NCBI GenBank assembly: GCA_000467715.1 | Contig: AJFK01000216.1 | Coordinates: 124,001-188,000, forward strand | DNA length: 64,000 nucleotides | Origin: Hysterium pulicare CBS 123377 | Taxonomy: Eukaryota > Ascomycota > Dothideomycetes > Hysteriales > Hysteriaceae | Direction: 5' to 3' | Shown here: positions 1 through 11,400 of the stretch, piece by piece | Numbering within the stretch: position 1 is the first letter of the stretch | Layout of the letters: each line of letters starts with the position of its first letter | Notes under the pieces: model-generated | What the model was told of the DNA's origin: nothing | The model's input: only the letters and a program-made list of their open reading frames with translations | The model's database searches: none | Program-made: the position numbers and the translations under genes

Positions 1-159
1 GATACCATCGCCAGCGAGAGCTTCTCGAGATTCCGTCACCCAGGAAAGAGGCAAAAAGAGGATCAGTCAGTTCAACACTGCTTTTTCGTTCATTCTATCA
101 AGTTTTCATTCAAACCCAATCTCCCCCTCGCTTCCGAAAAGCCACCCACTCCAACCAAA

Positions 160-990
160 ATGCAAAACACTAATCCTGTCCCGCCTCCGCCAGGGACTCA
201 ATCTCTGCCTCCACCCGATCTGCCAAAGCTTGTTGCAGAACAGCATGTACCAATCGCTAGTAATGACAAAGATACTCAACGATTGATTGTAGTTCTATGC
301 AATGCGACCCTCGAAACCTATAAGACCTCCCACGGTACAGGGCGCGGTCCTGCCGGGAGGGACGACAAGTACAACCTCCTCAATAGTGACGACCACATCG
401 GTGTCATGAGAAAGATGGGTCGAGACATCAGTGAGGCGAGACCGGACATCACACACCAGGTGCGTGGAGAGTGGAGTAAGTCATTTTGTTAGAGAGTTAA
501 CATCATCATCCAGTGTCTGCTCACTCTATTGGACTCACCCATAAACAAGGCTGGCAAACTTCAAATCTACATTCAGACGGCGAAGAATGTCCTCATTGAG
601 GTCAGCCCGACTGTTCGAATACCGCGAACCTTCAAGCGCTTTGCTGGATTGATGGTCCAGCTTCTTCACCGACACCAGATCCGATCCACCACCTCCCAAG
701 AAAAGCTTATCCATGTCATCAAGAATCCTATCACTGACCATCTACCACCAAATTGCCGCAAGGTTACACTCAGTTTCGACGCCGAAATAGTTAGAGTCCG
801 GGACTACATCCAGGGGTTGAATAAGAACGAGAGCATTGCCCTGTTCATTGGTGCGATGGCTAAAGGAAATGACGATTTTGCGGATCACTTAAAGGACGAC
901 TCGATCAGTATCAGCAATTTTAACCTCAGTGCCAGCGTTGCATGCAGCAAATTTTGTCATGCCGCCGAGGATGTGTGGTCAATCATCTAA
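160..990 (+). CDS. EMG1: EMG1/NEP1, 18S rRNA pseudouridine N1-methyltransferase
   Basis: Two exons, 160-459 and 514-990, joined across a 54-bp GTGCGT...CAG intron, give 258 residues, close to the usual length of about 250. The protein is a SPOUT-class methyltransferase that methylates a hypermodified pseudouridine in 18S rRNA and is needed for 40S assembly in the nucleolus. Family signatures seen are [10 protein letters not shown] (about residues 91-100), split exactly at the intron, then [25 protein letters not shown] (135-143), [12 protein letters not shown] and the C-terminal ISNFNLSA block. A second possible donor (GTAAGT at 476) would break the frame, so the GTGCGT donor is preferred. 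The N-terminus (about 40 residues) is proline-rich and not conserved. The start is the first ATG of the open frame. Recognition rests on remembered family motifs, and I am confident of it. Confidence 0.93.
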
Positions 991-2172
991 GAACCGGGCC
1001 ACACATACCCTATCCTCTCCAGACACGCTTCACAACCAGAAGCGGACAGTACTAAACATACCCGGCGCCGGCCGGGTAGTCGATAGGAGGATTTGAATAC
1101 TGGAGCGATAAGGTATATTACGCAGCTGCACACAAGGCTTGAGATCACAACATCAAAAAGCTGACTGTGTTTGCCGCTTGTTTTTGAGCGAGCTGTCGAT
1201 GGTCTCTGTTTTTACAACCAAAACACCAGGCTTCAACATCCTCAAAAATCTTTTTCCTTAGCGGAGCAATCAACTTGCTCTGCGTTCTCCTGTACTTCCT
1301 TTCTTTTACCATCGACATTACCGTTGGAGACAATCGCCATTGTTGTGGAGGCACTATGATTGTGTGGAGGAGACGATATGCTAGCAGATTTCTCAGCGCT
1401 TGCTGTGGCGTATGAGAAGCTATCTTTCTGTATTTAATGCTAGGGTTCTGGAACATTCCTCGGGGTTATGAGGGGGTGTCACGTCAGTCATGAGCTAATG
1501 TCAATTTGATTGAAGTTTGATTTTCCGCGAAGTGCTGTCGGTGTGACAAGTGGCTTACGAGGGACGTGTTTGTTGAGTGTCACGCTGCTCCGTAGACCGG
1601 ATCACGAGAACCGATTATTTGACCGAGACTGCATGTTACATTGACAGGATTCACGCGGCAAAGAAGGACACGGGTTATCTCCAATAGTGAAGTCAGTTAA
1701 TGCCAATGCACTGCAGGCGATGCGGCTTTTCAGTGAGGCGAAAGGGAGGCCTGCTGGGTGAGGCAACTTAGCTCCGCAAGCGGAATGACTTCGCGACGGG
1801 CCGGAGAACTGGGGTCCAATCTTCGTCTTCATCAACCTCGCGAATCGTTAGCTGCAGCATGCTGGACATGTGGCAGCATACACGCTCGCCTTGACAGCAG
1901 ACTCCCTGATAGCCAACAGGATCAGCAAGTACGGCTTCCCAGGCACGGCATGGGTTGCCCTATCTAGAACACATCGTAGATGCAAAAGTAGATGCCGAGA
2001 ATGGTACACTTATAAACTACTTCAAAGGTACAGTGAGTGGTAACACACTTCAATATCCGTGGATTGTTTGCATCTCCTTCGAGAGCAAACATTTCGTACT
2101 TCGAATTCTTATTCCAGACTTTATTCTCGTCCACCATTCTCTAGCTACGTCTTCACCGCCACCTTTGGAATC
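991..2172. other. Intergenic, no supported gene
   Basis: The 1.2 kb between EMG1 and the VOC-domain gene contains only short open frames on both strands without recognisable motifs or consistent splice signals. I see no tRNA, repeat or convincing coding region here. The last part must contain the promoter of the gene starting at 2173. Confidence 0.5.
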
Positions 2173-4330
2173 ATGCCAGTCTCTCACATTGGTCTTACCG
2201 TATCCCATCTTCCCACTTCTTGCTCCTTTTTTCTCTCGGCTCTCCAACCTCTTGGTTACCGCTTTATTGGCCAACAAGGCAATCAGATCGGTCTCGGTAT
2301 CAACGATGCAGATTTCTTTCTGTGTCAAGAAACGCCCGGGTAAGGGACTCCCATTTTGGTTTCAGACTTCGTGGCCATCGGACAGTCTGCCTCCCACTCC
2401 CAACTTCCCGACAACTATTCTATGTAGACACTTTGGATGCGATGAAATACCCCCGTCGACGCAACCTTCTTGAAGCCTAGTTCAGAAGTTATGTTGTGAA
2501 CGCGCCGTGTCTCGAGATGTTGAAAACGAGTCAGACTTGTACGCGCATAACCACAATACTCACTATGCGTTGTAACTTCAAAGAATACTCGGCTGACCTC
2601 CAAGATATAGTGTAAAAGCTGGGGCGGCTCACATAGCCTTTTCTGCGCCGAGTCGCACGGCCGTCCGAGACTTCTATACTAGTGCCCTCAATGCTGGTGG
2701 ACGTCCAAATGGATCCCCTGCTACTCGAAATGAAGAGACCGGTTATTTCAACGCTGCGATATTGGATTTTGACGGTAACAGCATAGAAGTTGTATTCCGA
2801 GACGAGCCCGACACGAGAGATGATGGAACTGTCATCGAGCACAGCAGAGTCTTGACATGGCAGAAGAGCGTTGCTGGGAGTGTACGGGATGATATAAGTG
2901 TGGCTAGTGCCAGTACTGCACGCAGTTCGATGAAGAAAGCCCTCATCCCAGCAGCTTCAGTCGCACCAAGCAAAACTCCAACAAAAGCACCGTCTGTGGC
3001 CTCAGGAGCAGCAAGCTTGGTCAGGAGCTTCTCAGCACCGGTGACACCACAACCGACGGCCTCGCCTTCGTCGTTCCCCAGCGGCGATGGAGCTGCAAAG
3101 AAGATCATCGGAACGCTTCTAGGTGCGGCAGCCGGTGCAGCAGTCGCTTATGCCATGGTCAAGAGCGAAGAAGACAGCGCAAAGAAAGAGGCCGAATTCA
3201 ACGCATGGCAACAATCAAAATCACAGTCTCCATTTCTCTCACCCTCTCAAGGCAAAGAACCATCAAAGTTATCGATGCAAGACCCCCAACCTATCTACGA
3301 ATCGCCACCTCGAACCCTTCATCGCAATGTTAGCGACGCCGACTCTTACTACAGCACACCGAGCCGAAGCGCCTATGTGCAACGAGCCATTGAAGCTGGT
3401 TCAACAAGGAGCTACCATTCACCAACATATACCTCAGTCCCACCGACTCAAGTTTCAGGCCGGAAAGCTATCGAATATGCTCCAGCAAATGCTTCTACTG
3501 TCCTGCCACCTCGAAGTCACTTCTCTGCGCACCGCTCTGTATCTAGCCCAGGAAGTGTTCATCAACTTCAAAGTCGGAGCGTTGCTCCCGCACCAAGTAC
3601 CCTTATTTCTTCTTTCGTCGCGTCCGAAGCACCACGCCCATCATCCTCCCGTCGCAGTAGCGCTGGCAGTGTCCATTCCCACCGCTCTAGCAAATCGAAA
3701 GCCAAATCCTCGCACACACATGCCTCAAGACATACCAGTCGTGCTCCCTCTCCTGCGCCCTCAAAACCTGGCTCCATCGTCGGCAGTATCTTAGGCCGTG
3801 ACGCCTCAACCCACAGCGCTAAAGATGATCTCGAGATAGTTGATCTGTCTGACGAAATCAACGACACCGACACCGTCGTTCCCAGCGACAGTATCTCCAA
3901 CGCCGGGTCCTCGCGCCGAAGCCACCATAGCCGTCGCAGCAGTAGTAAAGCAGGAGGCTCGACGCACAGCTCCTCATCAAAACACAGCAAACACTTCTCC
4001 TCCAAACACTCTCACCACTCCAGTTCCAGACGCTCGCGCCACTCCCATCACCATGACTCCAGCGACCCGGAATACCATTCGGCCGCCGAAGATAACATCA
4101 TAAGGCCTAGCACGATCAGCGAGCCTAGCGACGCGAGTACAGTCAAGCCTTCGAAACACAAGAGTAGTAGGAAGGATTCAGTGATTGGGCCTACGCCGCC
4201 GGGGTATGCGCAAGGTAGCGGGACTGTGGTGAGTTTGCCTGTGCGGGGGATTACACCGAGTATGATTGAGGAGACGAGAGGGGATAAAAAGGGGAAGAGG
4301 AGTGTGATTAGTTATGCTATGGGGCAATGA
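2173..4330 (+). CDS. VOC (glyoxalase-like) domain protein with long Ser/Arg/His-rich tail
   Basis: Exon 1 (2173-2339) starts MPVSHIGLTV and exon 2 (2611-4330) continues VKAGAAHIAF. Together they rebuild one VOC fold (residues about 1-125), ending in the motif DFDGNSIEVVF with the usual metal-ligand Glu. The intron is 271 bp, long for this window, with GTAAGG donor, GCTGAC branch site and ATAG acceptor; the split codon (gg|t) keeps the frame. The product is 628 residues. After the VOC domain comes a low-complexity region. At about residues 215-237 there is a Gly/Ala-rich hydrophobic helix (GTLLGAAAGAAVAYAM), then some 400 residues rich in Ser, His, Arg and Pro with SRRSS and HSRRSSS runs. The VOC fold is used by glyoxalase I, dioxygenases and resistance proteins, and I cannot say which reaction, if any, occurs here. 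The tail suggests a disordered, phosphorylated or membrane-tethered protein. The open frames on other strands inside the tail are shadows. Confidence 0.8.
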
Positions 4331-5446
4331 TGGCTATAAGCTGGAAGAGGGGTTATGGTGGGGAGTGATTGGCATTTAGTTGGAGTTTCGAGTTAGGATT
4401 GTTTTGGATACGATGTTAATGATTGGAATGGCATACAAGGGGTGCACGTGATATTGGAGTTCTCTAGTCCTTGGTTAGATGATAAGTGCATGTAGAGGAA
4501 TGGAGTCTTTGTTGACACACACGCTATCTCTGTCAAACGTCGAGGGCATTTCAGTTTTCTTTCTCTTGCCCGCGACATTGTCGTTGGGACGGTACGCAAT
4601 AGGTATGCAACTGGGCCCGGAAGAGATAAGATTTATTCAGCGGCTTTCAACGGACCCCGAGTTGCTCTCTAAGCATTCTCCGGCGGAATTCCAACAAATC
4701 CTAGATGCAGAGTTTCGCAATATCTTGAACGAGTGAGGGGGAAATTTTCTTCTCCTAGGCGATGATGAGGAAAGGGAAGTTTTGAACTTAGGATGACGAG
4801 TTGAGTAGATTTTGGGGCAAGGGAGCCATTTCGAAAAAGAATCCTGCATAATTCCTCTTCACGTGCAGTTATGTGACCTTTTATTAGAATGCAATTGACC
4901 TTGTGATGACTGAGGATGACTTGAAGGTGGCGCAGGCGGCGAAGGATCTAAATAGTAAAGGGCTTGGAGCAGCAAATCGAGGAAACGACTTGGGAAGAAC
5001 CGGCATGATCAACTAACCATATTCTCGAGACTTATGCCGTGCAATACTTTCGTGTAACGGATCTGGCAGAGGTTCATGCCGAGTGACAAGAAGTGTGGCT
5101 GAATAAAGCGGAATAGAGTTTTCCCTAGCGCCGGAACCCGAAAGATTCCAAGGTTGAGTGGGTGCTCGTTGCTCACTTCTTTTTGTTCTTCACACCGTCG
5201 CTACACAATTCAATTCACGCGTGTCTCCTTTTAGCCCGCCGAACAAAATAGCTGCAGCTGTTGCGCGCGCTGTGCTGTGCCTAGGACAACTCTTGTGGAA
5301 TCTGCAGTACACGTCATATCTGATTATTGCCCTTGGCCCTTGTTTCCAAGCCTCACCGCTGTCCTCAGCTGGAGAATTCACAATACTCAGACAGAAATTA
5401 ACCCTTTCGGTAACTGCACCGATCAAATCTGTGACTTTTGCTAGTC
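4331..5446. other. Intergenic; one doubtful 43-aa open frame
   Basis: This 1.1 kb holds no recognised gene. A short frame beginning MQLGPEEIRF near 4602 and ending at 4736 has protein-like composition (acidic, charged), but there are no homology motifs, no clear splice partners and no start context to support it. The remainder is the eIF2A upstream region. Confidence 0.4.
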
Positions 5447-7959
5447 ATGGCTGTTCCTACACAGTTGGCTTGTAAGATTTCCCTTACATGGACTCTTGGG
5501 AGAATGTTACTGAATCACATGCTCTCTGCCTAGATCGTACCTCCAAGGGTATTGGAGTCTTCAATGCCGATCCAGTATACGAGCCCCTACCTGGATTTGT
5601 TCGGTAAAGCTTCGTCTCCCAACCCGGAATCCTACAGAGTCTGACCGTCATTTTGCAACAGTCCAGAAGGCAATCTTCGATGCTGCTGCTACTCCCCAGA
5701 CAGCAGATACTTTGCATGGGCGTCGCCCGAACAGTGAGTCAACCACTAGGCATGATCATTACAGAGACTTGAATACTAACTTGGGAAGGGTTTCGGTTGT
5801 CGACGCCTCCGTCGGCCACATAGTCACCACGCTCCCAACTCCCAATGTCTACGAACTGGGTTTCTCGCCTTTGGGAACCTACATTATTACATGGCAGCGC
5901 CCTGCAAAAGACGATGACGGCAATGCCACCAAGAATCTGAAGGTGTGGAGGACTGTGGCCGACGATGCCGGCACCGAAGGCGAACGGGCGGTTGTCGGCC
6001 AGTTCGTGCAGAAGTCCCAGACAGGTTGGAATTTGCAGTATACGACGGATGAGAAACTTTGCGCGCGCGTTGTAACTAACGAAGTGCAATTTTACGAATC
6101 AGGGGACCTGGGGACTGTTTGGAACAAACTTCACGTCGAAGGGGTTTCGAATTTTGCGGTGTCACCTGGCAAGAACCATTCAGTTGCAGTTTTTGTCCCG
6201 GAACGAAAGGTAATATCAACACTGCTTTAATCATTTTCAATCCCGCTAATAGCGTGTAGGGCTCCCCCGCCGCTGTAAAGGTCTTTCCGGTTCCTCAATT
6301 TAACGCTCCCGTGTCGCAGAAGACGTTTTTCAAAGGAGACAAAGTGCAATTGAAATGGAACGACTTGGGGACGAGCTTGATTGTCCTTGCGCAGACCGAA
6401 GTGGATAAGACGAACAAGAGCTATTACGGTGAAACAAACATGTATATTCTTAGCGCAAATGGAGGGTTTGACTCCAGAATCCAGCTTGGTACGGCTCCCA
6501 AATGATCTTGAGAGACCTTAGACTGACGACCACTTCAGACAAAGAAGGACCGATTCATGATGTAAGCTGGTCACCGAATTCCAAAGAATTTGGTGTCGTT
6601 TATGGGTACATGCCCGCAAAAACTACCATTTTCAATGCTCGCGCTGTCGCTACGCACAACTTCGACCTTGCACCTCGCAACACCATCCTCTTCTCTCCTC
6701 ACGGTCGATTTGTGCTTGTAGCTGGCTTTGGAAATTTGGCAGGCCAAATGGATATCTACGATCTTGAGAAAGATTACAGCAAAATCTGTACCATTCAAGG
6801 AAGCAACTGCACTTACTGCGAATGGAGCCCAGATGGAAAACATATTCTTACCGCAACCACCAGTCCCAGGTTACGTGTGGATAATGGAATACGCATTTGG
6901 CATGTCGGTGGTGGACTTATGTACAATGAGGATATGGCAGAGCTATATCATGTTACTTGGCGACCTCAATCTACTCTGACCCACCCCCTAGAGAACCCCC
7001 TCCACCCTGTTCCTACGCCGCATGCATCTGCTCTGGCTTATCTTGGGACTATCAAGACCCCTTCTAAGCCTGCAGGTGCCTATCGGCCCCCTGGAGCCCG
7101 CGGAACCAGCACGCCACTTCATTTCAAGCGTGAAGATGAAGGCGGTGCTGCATATACGAACAACGGTGTTTCATCAACTGCTGGTGGCATTGTGAATGGT
7201 TTTGGCAAACCCCGTCGACGCGAGGTTCCTGGTGCGGACCCCACCGAATCTTTGCCCCCAGGCGCAGCGCCTGGTGGTGGTGTTAGCTTAACCGGTACTG
7301 GAGAAGGAGATGAGGCTCTTTCGAAGGCTGCCTTAAAGAACAAGAAGAAACGCGAGGCAAAGAAGGCTAAGGAGGCCGCTGAAAAGGCGGCGGGCTTGGC
7401 TGCAAGTACGGCAGAAGGAGAAGCGATTCCGACTGGACCTGCAGGCGCGAATCGTAGCCCAGAGCGGAGAGATGCCCGAGGGCATCAACGAAGTAGAAGC
7501 AAGAATGGAGCGTTCAGAAGTGCGAGCCAACAGCGAAGCTACCAGGGTCCCAGCCCACATCGTCGGCATGGATCTGGATTTGACGAAAATCAAAACCACC
7601 ACCCAAATCAACACCATCAGAACCATCACCGTACTGGGTCTGGCTTTCGCGGTGGTGGTCCCGAGTACCATCAGCAACAGAGGAACGCTCCAGCGCAGGG
7701 ACAAGCGCCTCCCCAGCAGCCGATCCATATCCAGATGCCACAAGGCCCACCTCCGGCGCCTGATTTGACTGTTACTAGTCCTGGCGGAGGAGGGCCCCAG
7801 GACAAAAAAGTTAGAAGTTTGTTGAAAAAGATCCGGGCGATCGATGATCTGAAAATGAGACAGGCAGGCGGAGAGAAATTGGAGGACACACAAGTCAAGA
7901 AGATTGCGACCGAGGATTCAATTAGAAGGGAGTTGGATGGCTTGGGCTACCAGGCGTAA
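5447..7959 (+). CDS. eIF2A: Eukaryotic translation initiation factor 2A
   Basis: Six exons: 5447-5471, 5534-5603, 5662-5733, 5789-6209, 6260-6488 and 6539-7959, giving 745 residues. eIF2A is a cytosolic WD-repeat protein that binds 40S subunits and can deliver initiator tRNA independently of eIF2. The N-terminal beta-propeller reads MAVPTQLAYRTSKGIGVF, then VYEPLPGFVRPEGNLRC, VSVVDASVGHIVTTLP, FSPLGTYIITWQRP and DKEGPIHDVSWSPNSKEFGV. The C-terminal part carries the family block KPAGAYRPPGARG, a Lys/Ala-rich stretch (about residues 525-560) and a final predicted helix. Four of the five introns lie within the first 1.1 kb and are about 50-62 bp; the third has a perfect TACTAAC branch site at 5774-5780. 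All exon junctions preserve codons. The gene is convergent with APC1, with 467 bp between stop codons. Confidence 0.92.
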
Positions 7960-8426
7960 TCCTGCCTCCCGTCTACATAGGATTACGCTCGTCTTTGCCA
8001 AGCCAGTCGTGATGGCTCGACTGGAAGAACGAACTATACTGATGTGGCTAGGCGACTTGGTGTTTGCATTTCTGGGGTGTCGAGCATGTTCGGCAAACGA
8101 CGTCATGAATCTACGCCTGATAATGTGATCTGACTGCTACCTAGATCTTTGATGTATGGCATGATAATGGAGTTGAGGCATTGGAGAATGGATAGATGTC
8201 TGTGGACAACAAAAAAACAATTACTATCAAAATCAAATGAAACCATAACACGAAACCATAAGAATTATATGAACACAAATCCATGGTATACTAGCAACGT
8301 GCAAAGGGCTTTGATCATTACGCATGTTTCGCATTCTAATCTTGACTGATAGTACAAGCCACACAAACACCACGCTATGCATATGCATCAACTCATGCCA
8401 GAGAGAAGAACCCCCTTATTCCCCCA
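7960..8426. other. Convergent 3' intergenic region
   Basis: This 467-bp stretch between the stop codons of eIF2A and APC1 presumably holds both 3' UTRs. It is A-rich around 8205-8280. No gene or repeat is seen. Confidence 0.5.
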
Positions 8427-11400
8427 TCACACCTCAATCCTCCTCCCCCTCTCCAAAACCCCCGCCCTCAACCTCTCCACGACCTCCCTCCCCAACCACC
8501 TCAACCTCCCATCGCCGCCAGCCTGCACCCTCTCCGCCCACTCAAACAAAACCCTCAAATCCCAAAGTTCGTCCCAGCGCCAACTCCGCGCCAACCTCCT
8601 CAAAACAAGCCTCTCGTCCACGATCGTGGCGCTCGTGTCGAGAAACGTGCTGCTGTATGGATCGAGCGGAAGGATCAGACCCACATCTGCTTTCTCGAAT
8701 TCGACGAGCGAGGGAAGCGTGAAGAGCCAGTTCCACATTGCGGCGGTAGTTGCGGAACGCGAGGAGCGTGTACCGGCTGTTTGGGCTTCGTTGAGGGCGA
8801 CGAGGGTGGAGCTGAAGGTGGAGTTGTACATATCGTGAGCGGCGCGCCTCCGCACGCGCATGGTTTGATTTCGCTTGAAGGAGGCGAGGTGGAGAGGGTT
8901 CGATTCGAAATCTAGGGTCGCGGGCCAGTATTCCGGACTCGTTGTCGTGATTCTTGCTATTGTGTCTACTTCGGGCAGGAGGCAGGGGGCGACGAGCGGG
9001 TTTTCGGTCCCGTCTTTTAGGAGGATGGAAATGGGGAGGGAGATTGCGCGGTCGGTGTCCACGTCGCGGATTACCATGCATCGGGGTTCGGCGGCTAAGA
9101 CCCAGAAGTGTCGGAAGGCTTGGAGGTGCGCTTTGTTGTCTTGGACGTCCATGGGGAAGAGAGGGTAGAAGGAGCAGATTAGGGAGGCGATGGCTTTGTT
9201 CGATGTGCTGAATGTGTGTGTGCCGCCTGCGATGAAGAGAGCGCCAAAAGCCATGTGACCTGCGAGGTGAGAGCCGTACGATGTGTCAGGTCCGATACGG
9301 CCATGGAGTGATCGCAGTCGTCTGAAGATGTCAAGGTCCCCGGTGCCGGCCATGACAGTCGCTGCGGCAAGAGCGACTAGGTCTTGACAGTTCCGGACTG
9401 TGTGGCGGGTGAGTTTTGCGTCGTAGCGGAGAGCTGGTAAGCGGCAGATGCGCATGAATTGGTCTAGGTATTTTATGAGGAAGTCTCGGACTTGGATGTC
9501 GCCTGTGCCGGCGTATTTCAGACTTATGCTCCAGAGGAGTCCTGCGACGATGCTGTAAAACGGCATTTGTTCGCTGCGAAATGTTTTGATGTTTTTCAAG
9601 TGGTAGTCATCTTGATATTTCGCTGGTAAGTTCTTAATCATCCAGCGATGTTCCGCGCGTATGTTGTCCCACATAATGAGATGCTTAGCTAGTGTTCGAA
9701 GGAGGAAGATATCTGGTCGGACGTAGTCGAATTGAGGTATTGTGTCAGGAACATCGATCTTCCGCGCTACGGCTTGATCCTGCGTTTTCATGAAAATAAG
9801 AGCTATTGCAATGACTGCCCCAGCGGTCGCTTGATCAAGGATGTGAACGATATCAACTGGTTTGGGGCCAACCGCAACTGCCAACAGGCGTTCAACGAGT
9901 CGCATATCGTGAAGACCTCGGAGATCCTTGCCCTTGCCAATGTTAATGAAGCCTAAGGCAAATCCCGCAGCTAGTCTGTATCCCTCGTCACGAAGAGAAT
10001 CAGGAGGTTCGGAAGGATCTGGACGTTCCACAAACTCGATCTCTGAGAGCATTATTTCGCTCATTCGTCGGTGTTGAGTATCATAGTAGAGAAGTCCGAT
10101 TCCCATAAGGCCGGTCGTTTGAGTATACTGAGATAAATTGAGCTCGGCGGCTCCGGGCGGTAGCATCCTTGTGACATGTACTGACAACAAACGTGTTACC
10201 AAAGTGTCCATCGTGCCCATGTAGGAAGCAGCTAATCCCAAGAGTAGGCCAACAGACGTCATGGTGTGCTTCGGCGTCAAGTATTTGAAAGAAAGCCATT
10301 TCGCAATAGATTTTAGGTGACCATTTAGCCCGAGACCTAATAGAAGACCTGCGTGTCTGTTGGTTAATTCAGCAGGCTTGTTGTACATGATCCAAGATGT
10401 ATCGATGCCTTGGGCGTCGCGCGATATGCTGAGACCGGCGGATACTCCTTGATTAAAGAACGCCCAGGAGAATTTCTCTTCCGAGTAAGCTGCTCGGTCG
10501 GCTGTTACTACATTCCCCATTGGCTTCATGAGGCAGGAGGTCGAAAACCCAAGAAGGGGCCACCTTTCTGTCAAAAGAGGTTTTTTGCTGTTGTACTTTA
10601 CCATAGCACTGCCAGGCGGTAGTGAAAATGTGCGTACCATGACCCACTGCATGAGGTTCTTCTGCGCCTCCAGAATGGCGGCTTCTTCGGATCGGCTGTC
10701 TGGAATGTATTCCGCAACCGCTTGTTTTAGAGGCTCCAGTAGTGTGTAAGCTTCAATATAGCGACGATCCTCGTTGAAGATCAACCTTGTAATTAGGTGT
10801 CTTTCAACTTCGGCAAATGACTGTATAGCATCGCCTCGGTCACTACTCTGGCAGATTGTGTGAACGTCTCGAGTAGCTCCTGAGTGCAGACTTGATTGCA
10901 GGCCCAAGACGCTGCTTGCATGACTATGCTGCGCCTCACCTACTAGATCGGTATTGGACGTTGAGCTCAAATCAAGATCCTCCCTCTGCACAAGCTTGAG
11001 GAGCGAACCTGACCACGTGGTAGGGGGACTTGCTTGGCATCTTATGATTGCTTCCATCAAGGGCGCTTTAGCGGCTTCAGGAAGAGTTGTCATCATTCGC
11101 GTACTTACTCCAGATTGCGCCATCAATTCAACCGCCTTGGCAGGAGCATTCGTGATCGCGTGAAGATTTTTGAAGAATTTCGAAAGAGAAGCGGTCCGGG
11201 GTGTGAGTGTAGCCGTTATCCGTTCAAGATCGAACGGTGAATGCGGAGAGCTCGTTGGTTTACGGATTAGCATTGTTAAGGAGGGGAACGAAGGCTGCGA
11301 ATCGGGGCGCAACGTTGCGCTAAGCCATTCAAATACCGAAGGCGGCTTCGCCCATGGTTGGGCCAGTCCAGAGATAGAGATATATGCTGTTCTTGTAAGC

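Noticed and set aside
476-513. GTAAGT donor for the EMG1 intron
   Set aside because: It would make a 38-bp intron and shift the frame out of the conserved CLLTLLDSP block, whereas GTGCGT at 460 restores the family sequence exactly.
1955-2473. A 172-residue open frame at the start of the VOC gene
   Set aside because: It overlaps exon 1 of the VOC gene in another frame. The VOC reading matches family motifs on both sides of the intron, and this one matches nothing.
3123-3794. A 223-residue open frame inside the VOC-domain gene tail
   Set aside because: It is the +1-shifted reading of a Ser/Pro-rich low-complexity coding stretch, with no motifs of its own and no start context. A shadow of the real frame.
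8897-8913. GGTTCGATTCGAA, resembling a tRNA B box
   Set aside because: It lies inside the APC1 coding exon and has no matching A box or acceptor stem around it.
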